64,000 bases of DNA from Muraenolepis orangiensis (Eukaryota; Chordata; Actinopteri; Gadiformes; Muraenolepididae): positions 18,486,892 through 18,550,891 of the forward strand of contig CM051019.1 of assembly GCA_027704905.1 (NCBI GenBank), given 5' to 3'. The first letter of the stretch is position 1, and each line of letters starts with the position of its first letter. Shown here piece after piece: positions 17,576 through 64,000 of this stretch. The notes beneath the pieces are model-generated. The model made no database searches and was not told the origin of the DNA. It saw only the letters and a program-made list of their open reading frames with translations. The translations under genes and the position numbers were made by a program.

Positions 17576-19859
17576 GTAAGAGACACTCCTGCGTTTACCT
17601 AGATATATGTATATATGTATAGTTTATACACACAAGATGTCTATTTATACACTCTGAATATGTCCATTAATAATGCGGTGTTTTGTCGCCACGAACCGCG
17701 GAAGGTCAAGCTATAGCGTATCCTCGCCATACGCGGATGTCGATATTGAATGTGATTTCTGGCTCTAGTGGTTCGAACTAAAGTGTCCTGTTACTTGGTC
17801 TAATTATAGTAAACTGATAGACTGTCATTCTTTTACCCAGGCTTTTCAGCATGTGTCGCGGCGGACGGTGGCCAGCACGGCCCGCCGCCAGGTCGACAAC
17901 AAGATCTCACAGAACCAGAAGCGCTTTCAGGTGAGGATCCACAGACCTCCTGCTGACCCCCCCCCTGGAGCTCCTGCTGACCCCCTGGAGCTCCTGCTGA
18001 CCCCCCCTGGAGCTCCTGCTGACCCCCCTGGAGCTCCTGCTGACCCTCCCTCCCCTGGAGCTCCTGCTGACCCCCCTGGAGCTCCTGCTGACCCCCCTGG
18101 AGCTCCTGCTGACCCTCCCTCCCCTGGAGCTCCTGCTGATCCAGCTCTGCTTGTCATATTCTAACGTTGTCACTGCACCCGCTTTTAATGCCTTGCCGTC
18201 ATGTGTTGTTATGTGACTTATATTATTCCCGCACTGACAACCCCTCATACGAGGCAGAGAAGTCAGCACTTTAAAGTGTCTTTATTGCCTTGTTCCACGG
18301 TGGCAGGGGTCAAACAGTCCTTGTTGTGTCCTCCTTTTATATTTTGATTCCAGGCCAATCCCACCTAGGCCTGTTCCAATATTGTTCCATTTGTTAACAC
18401 AAAGGCCTGTCTCGCTGTCGTTACTCTTTAAATGTTTGTGTAGTCAACCAGTCCACATTGGCCTTTGCTCTGTAGCTGTAATGTACAGATTTATGACGCA
18501 CACACTGTACTCCGTGTCAGTGTACCTTCTGACCAGTGTGTACCTACCCTATCCAGGAGGATAACGGCCTCCCGGTCCACTTGAAAGGTGGTACCAGCGA
18601 CGCCCTTCTCTACAGAGCCACCATGGTCCTCACCGTCATGGGTAGGTTCCTCTCATCCCGACCCTCATCTAGACACGGTGCTAGACGGTGCCGTTTGTCA
18701 TGTAAAACGTTATGTAATCTTTTGTGTATTTTTTTCTAATAAGACTGAGAACTACCAGGCACACAACTCAATTATTGTGATTTATAATATTGTATACGTT
18801 TATTTAAATTTGCTCGATATGGTGTAGGCCAGATCGCAACTAATTAAAATCTGTCCATGAGTAGCATTACCGTGTGAAAGGCCGAGCAATATTTAGGTCT
18901 TGTCATGAATGACGGGGAAGGAAGTTTGATAAACATAACATGTGAATACATCTCCATACAGCTGTTTGCAATTAAACTGTTCCCCCCCCCCCCCCCCCCC
19001 ATAGTTCATGTTAAACACAAACTCATGTATTTTTGCACACTTCACCATATGTGTATATCATCCATCAGTCTTTATTGTTATTTGTATTGTTATAGTATAG
19101 TGTTTAGGAATGGTAAGATTCAACGATTTGCATCGGTACACCGGCATACAAGTACACGACACGATTGCCTAAGTAGGGGGACCAGGGGTCCTCTTTTTCT
19201 GGGATTTCTAAATCGCCCAAAATGTCCGGGTTTCGGCTTTCGCTTCCTAGTCTCTCATTAGTCATTTAGGTGCCAATCACACAGGATGCGTTTTGCAGGC
19301 TGAAATACATCAGGCACACAGCACTGCCCCTTTATTGATCACACAGGACACAGTCCTATTTTTAAAAAAGGGAGCCGTTCGAAGCAGGGTTTGTTTCGTT
19401 GCTATGCAACCACCGAATCTGAGAAATAAAGAAATGAAAGCAAAGATGTTATGTTACCATATTAAATTGCATAGCATCATATTATTTTGCATTGTGTTGA
19501 ATCGTATCTCATCACATAAGTACTTGGTGTGTATGTGTGTATATATATGTATGTGTATATATTATATTATATATATATATATATATTGATGTATCAGGAT
19601 TGTTGGTAATGCATGGAGATGCGTACCGCCTCGCCCTTAGTGGTGAGACGCACATCCCTAATAGTGTTTAGTGTTAGTATAGTATCGTTGTAGGAAATTC
19701 ATACTGCGGGGGGGGGGAATGGGGAGTAAGCGTTCCGTTGTAGTTGTCGCAAATGGCAAATCAATAACCTCTTGAATCTTGCTTGGTTTGGTTCTATTTG
19801 CAGGCGGCGGCTACATGATCTTTGAGCTGCTGAGGGCTGCCTTCCCGCGGAAGAAGTAG
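17558..19859 (+). CDS. cox7a2: Cytochrome c oxidase subunit 7A2, mitochondrial (4 exons, 82 aa)
   Basis: A small nuclear-encoded subunit of respiratory complex IV in the mitochondrial inner membrane. Coding join: 17558-17575, 17841-17930, 18557-18641, 19804-19859, giving 249 nt and 82 residues (human has 83). Residues 1 to about 23 are a basic, acid-free targeting presequence (MFRHILAFQHVSRRTVASTA). The mature part has QNQKRFQEDNGLPVHLKGG and SDALLYRATMVLT, then one membrane helix ending GYMIFELLRAAFPRKK. The liver-type 7A2 is favoured over 7A1 by the tmem30a-col12a1 neighbourhood and sequence. All phases close. Confidence 0.95.
17841..17930 (+). CDS. cox7a2: cox7a2 exon 2
   Basis: Thirty codons, phase 0 at both ends: AFQHVSRRTVASTARRQ through KISQNQKRFQ. 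It contains most of the presequence and its likely cleavage region. Confidence 0.94.
17946..18142. repeat. 21-bp minisatellite, cox7a2 intron 2
   Basis: About nine copies of a unit containing CTGGAGCTCCTGCTGACC plus a variable C-run, some with CCTCC insertions. It gives a Pro-Ala-Asp-Gly artefact frame fused to exon 2. Confidence 0.93.
18557..18641 (+). CDS. cox7a2: cox7a2 exon 3
   Basis: Phase 0 to phase 1. EDNGLPVHLKGGTSDALLYR and ATMVLTVM, the conserved core and the start of the membrane helix. Confidence 0.95.
19105..19660. mobile_element. hAT-like MITE with 8-bp target duplication
   Basis: The ends are TAGGAATG and CATCCCTA (7 of 8 inverted match). Identical 8-bp flanks ATAGTGTT lie at 19097-19104 and 19661-19668. 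The 556-bp element has no transposase frame, so it is non-autonomous. It contains (TA)n near 19560. It sits in cox7a2 intron 3. Confidence 0.7.
19804..19859 (+). CDS. cox7a2: cox7a2 exon 4 with stop
   Basis: Entered in phase 1. GGGYMIFELLRAAFPRKK, then TAG at 19857-19859. Confidence 0.95.
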
Positions 19860-20040
19860 AAAACGACGCTCCTCTGAAACCACCGTTTTCTCCTCCACCC
19901 ACTTAACAAAAATGACCAGTAGCAGTTTTAATGTATAAGAAAATGGGTTGTCTCCAATGGGAACATGCTTTGTGTTCATGGGATCAATATTTATGTGCCA
20001 CTTGGCTTCTGGCTGGGGAACAATAAAGAGAAGATGCCTC
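19860..20040 (+). terminator. cox7a2: cox7a2 3'UTR with polyadenylation signal
   Basis: Short 3'UTR with a perfect AATAAA at 20022-20027, giving a compact UTR of about 180 bases. The cleavage site is inferred. Confidence 0.65.
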
Positions 20041-20439
20041 TCGTTATACACCGGTGACGTTGTCTGTCGTCTGTCACTCACATGTATGTGTTCAATCTCT
20101 TTGAATGGCAATTTTCTAACTGTTTACTGACCGTTTAGTAGGTTTTCTTACATTATTTATATTTTGCACTGTTTGTAAGAGACTCTTTAGTGTCTTGATA
20201 GACTGGAATTTCTTGCCAAAGGCATTCAGATACACACACACACTTAGGTTAGAGGTTTTTGAATAGAAGCGAAGGGCAAGATGGTGGACGACCTCCTGCT
20301 ACGTCTGGTTTCACGGTGTTAACTGGATTAGAGTTGATTTATCGGTGCTTCTTTTAAACTAACCGTTATTAGTGAGGTTGAAATGACAAGTGACCCATCC
20401 CTGTTTAAAACCACTATGCCACAGTTAGCCGTATTTAGT

Positions 20440-20510
20440 TTAATATTAAATTAGTAATTTAGCGGACGCTTTTGTCCACAGCGACTTACAATAGTGCGTT
20501 CAAAGGACCG
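20440..20510. mobile_element. Dispersed fish repeat fragment
   Basis: Contains TTAGCGGACGCTTTTGTCCA and CAGCGACTTACAATAG, a motif pair found in many fish interspersed repeats. A related start (TTTGGCGGACACTTTTTCCC) occurs at about 44537. Element class not resolved. Confidence 0.5.
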
Positions 20511-20659
20511 TAAGAGAACAACTCGTCATCAGAAGTCCTATACCTTCATAATGATGATGTTCCTTGGGAGTTTGTGACACCAACATTGGTAGATCTGTTG
20601 GGTTCACTTAGAGCTCTCACAGCCTTATGAGGGGCTCAATTCCTACATCCCATGAAGTG

Positions 20660-21500
20660 AACTTCATTCAAAAAGGGAGGAGGTCCAGCACCTGGTGGCG
20701 TGGTGCGCTGACAACAACCTGGCCCTCAACCAGAACCAAGGAGCTCATTGTCGACTTCAGAAAGACCAGAGCTGGCGCACACACCCCATCCTCATCAACG
20801 GAGCGGAGGTCGAGCGTGTCTCCCAGCTCTCCGAGGACCTCTCCTGGTCCCTCATCACGGCCTCACTGGTAAAGAAGACTCACCAGCGTCTCTTCTTCCT
20901 GAGGAGACTGAGGAAAGCCCGCCTGTCCCCTCAGATTGTGGTGAACTTTTACCGGCGTGCCATCGAAAGCATCCTCACCAACTGCATCACAGTGTGGTAC
21001 GGCAACTGCACTGTTTCTGACCAGAAAGCGCTGCCTTGCACTGTAATCATAACTCCCTACCTACTATCGTTTACATATTTATTGATAACATACCTGTATG
21101 ATAGCGTGTACATTTTTACATTTTTACTGTACCTGCCGTATATATTTTAATCTTCAACTGTTGATATAGCATATCCCTGCTCTCTACCTGCTGTACATAC
21201 ATTTAGATATATTTTTCCTGTTTTTCATAATTGCATACCCCTGATCACTACCTGTTGAATATTTGTATATATATATATATATATAAACCTATTATTATGC
21301 AAATATCTCATACATACTCTATAATTAATCTCATAACTGTTTGTATAATAGACTGTCTTTTAGACGCTGTAAACTGTAAGATATATATTACCATGCACTT
21401 TAATGAAACATTTGCACTCTGGTTAGATGCCAAATTATTTTCGCCATACTTTCCTTGTGCTGCACAATGACAATACATTTGAATCTAATCTAATCTAAAA
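20660..21500 (+). pseudogene. Truncated LINE: RT C-terminus plus 3' end
   Basis: The translation shows AWCADNNLALNQN, TKELIVDFRKT (in another frame), LINGAEVERVS, EDLSWS, LVKKTHQRLFFLRRLRK, VVNFYRRAIESILTNCITVW and YGNCTVSDQKAL. This is the segment after the RT core in L2/Rex-type fish LINEs. It is dead: two or more frameshifts, loss of the residues normally before EDLSWS, and no catalytic core or endonuclease. The 3' part runs to a (AATCT)n-type tail at about 21481-21497. A second copy of this 3' part lies at about 34200-34690. Confidence 0.85.
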
Positions 21501-22118
21501 TAATCTATACAAACAAGAGGCCGTAAAGGCCGCGGTTGAAAGTAAGCTTTGTGAATGTTGAACATTGTAGCACAATTTGCATTTAGGGAAGGCCTCAAAA
21601 TGGATTGTATTATGTTTGAGTGCCACTTGACCTAGCCGCTAGAGGGTGCTGTTTTCTTATAAATAACTACAGGTGGCGTCACAGGTAGACCTACTGCCTC
21701 ACAAATAAATTACACACACTGAAGCTGTTAGGCTACAGACATCATACTGTTAATAGAGGGAAATATCCCTTTATTCGGAATTCTACATATTTTAAACAAC
21801 CACTTTTGTCTGCACGTCATTACACTCGCATTAAATCTGGAACACATTAGGTTCCACGGGGCCTTGTTTGCCCTTCTGGCAGTCCCACCAGGGGTTATAT
21901 TCCAGGGATTTTAAAACAGTAATTTATAACAGTATATTTACTAATTTGATGAAATTAGTAGCGTTAAGTGCGCCTTTTAGTAACTTGGGAGCGAGACACA
22001 AAGCTCCGAATCCCTCACTGAGCGGCTGATGTGTCCGCATGTTGGCCGGCGGATTCTTTCCATACAATCATAGTTAATAGGGTAACCATTTCCTAGACTC
22101 GGTGCATCTGCTGAGTTC

Positions 22119-22302
22119 CTGCAGCAGCAGCAGCAGCAGCAGCGCTTGGGCTCATCATCATCCTCATCATCATCCTCATCATCATCATCATCATCATCCT
22201 CATCATCATCAGCTTCATCATCCTCCTCATCATCATCCTCATCATCTCCCGGTGGCTCTAGGCCACCAGACACACGGCAGCAGCAGCAGCAGCAGCAGAA
22301 GA
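22119..22302. repeat. Triplet-repeat cluster (CAG)n-(ATC/CTC)n-(CAG)n
   Basis: Two CAG runs (about 22120-22143 and 22277-22299) flank a mixed ATC/CTC/TCA block. Open frames here (poly-Ser, poly-His, or poly-Asp on the other strand) are repeat products. It lies about 1.4 kb before the col12a1 start codon and could fall in its promoter or first untranslated exon, but nothing shows this. Confidence 0.85.
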
Positions 22303-23316
22303 CCATCACCGCATCGGAATGTGGACAACTATGTAAAAGTTTCCGAAAGAAGACTCTCCTCCCCGCAGCACATCCATCCCATCGAGGAGTTTCGCATCAC
22401 TTTCGGAGCGTGTCGTAACGGGACCTCCCCCCCCACCCCACCTCACCCCCCCTCCACCTCACCCCCCCTCCACCCCCCCCAGTATTAAGACCCTCACCGG
22501 GCGGTGGGTTCGTCCCACTTGTGAGCAGGATAGCCGACCGACCGTCCGGGAGCTCCAGAGCTCCTTTTCGTCTCTCCCTCCTCCCCTCCTCTCGGATCTC
22601 TGGGTCTAAACTTCCAAAGAGAAATCCTCATCATTTAGGAGACGAGCTGCAATTGGGAGTTTTTTTTTTCGTTTTTCTTTTAATTTATTTAGCAAATCCA
22701 ATTTAAGAATATTCAACATTTCATCCATAGGTCAGTCTTTTCATGATTTTTGTTTTGGTTAAAGTAGTTCTTCAGTTTGTTTTTAATGTATTTAATAGTG
22801 GACCATTTGGGAGCATGTTTAACGTATTAAGGGACTATAGTGAGGAGGATTAGGAGAGGGTTTTGGATAGTAATCTGACTTTTGGAGGGCGTCGGTCCCT
22901 GATGGAAACTTTGGTCCAAAATGTCTCTCCCCCCAACCCCCTTGTTCTTGTGCGTAATTACGCATGACTTTAGTGGAGTTTTAGGTTAATCTTGAGATTT
23001 TGGTGGTTGGTAATCTACCTACAGACGCACGTAGAGTGGATTATTATTAAAGGTTATTAATTAATTACTGAATCAGCCTAAATCCTCCTGAATGGAACCA
23101 AATGGACCCTGCGTGGTCCATTTACTCCAGTCCCGGTGGGTTCGTTCGTTAGAACCACCTTTTAACTTTTAATCACCTTAAAAAAAAGTTGTTTCTTTAA
23201 ACCGTGGATTACTGTAATTTTATTTAAATCCGGTTTCATTTGATTGATAATTAGAAAAACGTTATTTTTTCCCGGGACTCAGGAAACCCGTCGATGGAAA
23301 CTTTGCCCTTGTGTGT

Positions 23317-23360
<44 letters not shown>

Positions 23361-23367
23361 TGTGTGT

Positions 23368-23413
<46 letters not shown>

Positions 23414-23591
23414 GTTTTGTTGTGTTCATTAAAAAAAACCCCGCGCCGTATGTTTACCATTAAGCAGCGAGGGCCCGGCCGAGGGTTAGATGTTTTATAG
23501 ACAGACCCGGGGGGGGGTCCACTCCTCTGGATGAATGAGACACGTGCATCAGGCCTTCTTAACGGCTGGTACCTCCTCCTCTGGTTCCTAG
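22303..23591. other. col12a1: Region upstream of col12a1 coding start
   Basis: Contains C-rich sequence (about 22426-22482), AT-rich sequence with no clear genes, and a (GT)n tract (about 23314-23410). A promoter and an untranslated first exon of col12a1 probably lie in or near here. I could not place them. Confidence 0.4.
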
Positions 23592-23627
23592 ATCGGTGGA
23601 TGAGCCGCTGATCCGAGAGGCTTTGAG
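23592..23627 (+). promoter_or_regulatory. col12a1: col12a1 5'UTR piece with tiny uORF
   Basis: TCCTCCTCTGGTTCCTAG before 23592 is a good splice acceptor, so the signal-peptide exon probably starts here. A four-codon upstream frame (ATG at 23600, TGA at 23609-23611) lies 17 bases before the main ATG. Functional effect unknown. Confidence 0.5.
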
Positions 23628-63356
<39,729 letters not shown>

Positions 63357-63495
63357 GTGAGGCTCTCCACCTCGCTCCCTTCCATCACCGCCTCGCTCCC
63401 TTCCATCACCGCCTCGCTCCAGTGGGAAGTGGTCGAGCAAGGAAGGAAGCGCTTAGGTGTTTCCCAGTCTTTAAAAGGTGGAGGGCCCCCGGGGA

Positions 63496-64000
<505 letters not shown>

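Noticed and set aside
20660..21150. Functional reverse transcriptase gene
   Set aside because: Frameshifts, an internal loss before EDLSWS and absence of the catalytic core show a dead fragment.
22102..22488. Poly-Ser/poly-His frame upstream of col12a1
   Set aside because: Triplet repeats keep all frames open; there is no conserved sequence or splice context.

Overview
The window is vertebrate nuclear DNA, almost certainly from a ray-finned (teleost) fish. It carries four intron-containing genes, all on the + strand, in the order filip1 (3' part), tmem30a (complete), cox7a2 (complete), col12a1 (5' half). From memory, this is the same order and relative orientation as the mammalian FILIP1-TMEM30A-COX7A2-COL12A1 block on human 6q14. 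The teleost assignment rests on compact introns, very dense (CA)n, (CT)n and (GA)n microsatellites, many minisatellites, and LINE, tRNA-SINE and hAT-like MITE fragments of fish type. I built the exons by translating the sequence, finding AG/GT borders and checking that every phase joins in frame.

Layout: 1-3702 is the end of a filip1 intron. 3703-6445 and 6897-7070 are the large penultimate-type coding exon and the last coding exon of filip1, with the 3'UTR to about 7530. 7530-9317 is intergenic sequence and the tmem30a promoter. tmem30a has seven coding exons between 9318 and 15365 (366 aa) and a 3'UTR to about 16925. cox7a2 has four coding exons between 17558 and 19859 (82 aa). 20040-23591 is intergenic, with a dead LINE and triplet repeats. 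col12a1 begins with a signal-peptide exon at 23628 and runs through 25 coding exons to 63356. Together these encode the first 1623 residues: signal peptide, FN3-1, VWA1, FN3-2, VWA2, FN3-3 to FN3-8, VWA3, FN3-9, FN3-10 and the first half of FN3-11. The rest of the gene (remaining FN3 domains, VWA4, thrombospondin-N and collagen domains) lies beyond the window.

The genes do not form an operon or pathway. FILIP1 is a cytoskeletal coiled-coil protein, TMEM30A is the CDC50 subunit of P4-ATPase lipid flippases, COX7A2 is a subunit of mitochondrial cytochrome c oxidase, and collagen XII is a FACIT matrix collagen. Much of the non-coding sequence is simple repeat or minisatellite.

I found no new multi-gene system. 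The points most worth a second look are: a collagen XII VWA1 domain that has lost its metal-binding DxSxS motif while VWA2 and VWA3 keep it; a phase arrangement that allows the short collagen XII form; a perfect 23-bp inverted repeat in tmem30a; an array of about 28 units, each holding a potential C5/G5 hairpin; two MITEs with 8-bp target duplications; a LINE tail nested in another LINE with a 12-bp target duplication; and complementary (CT)n/(GA)n tracts flanking col12a1 exon 25.
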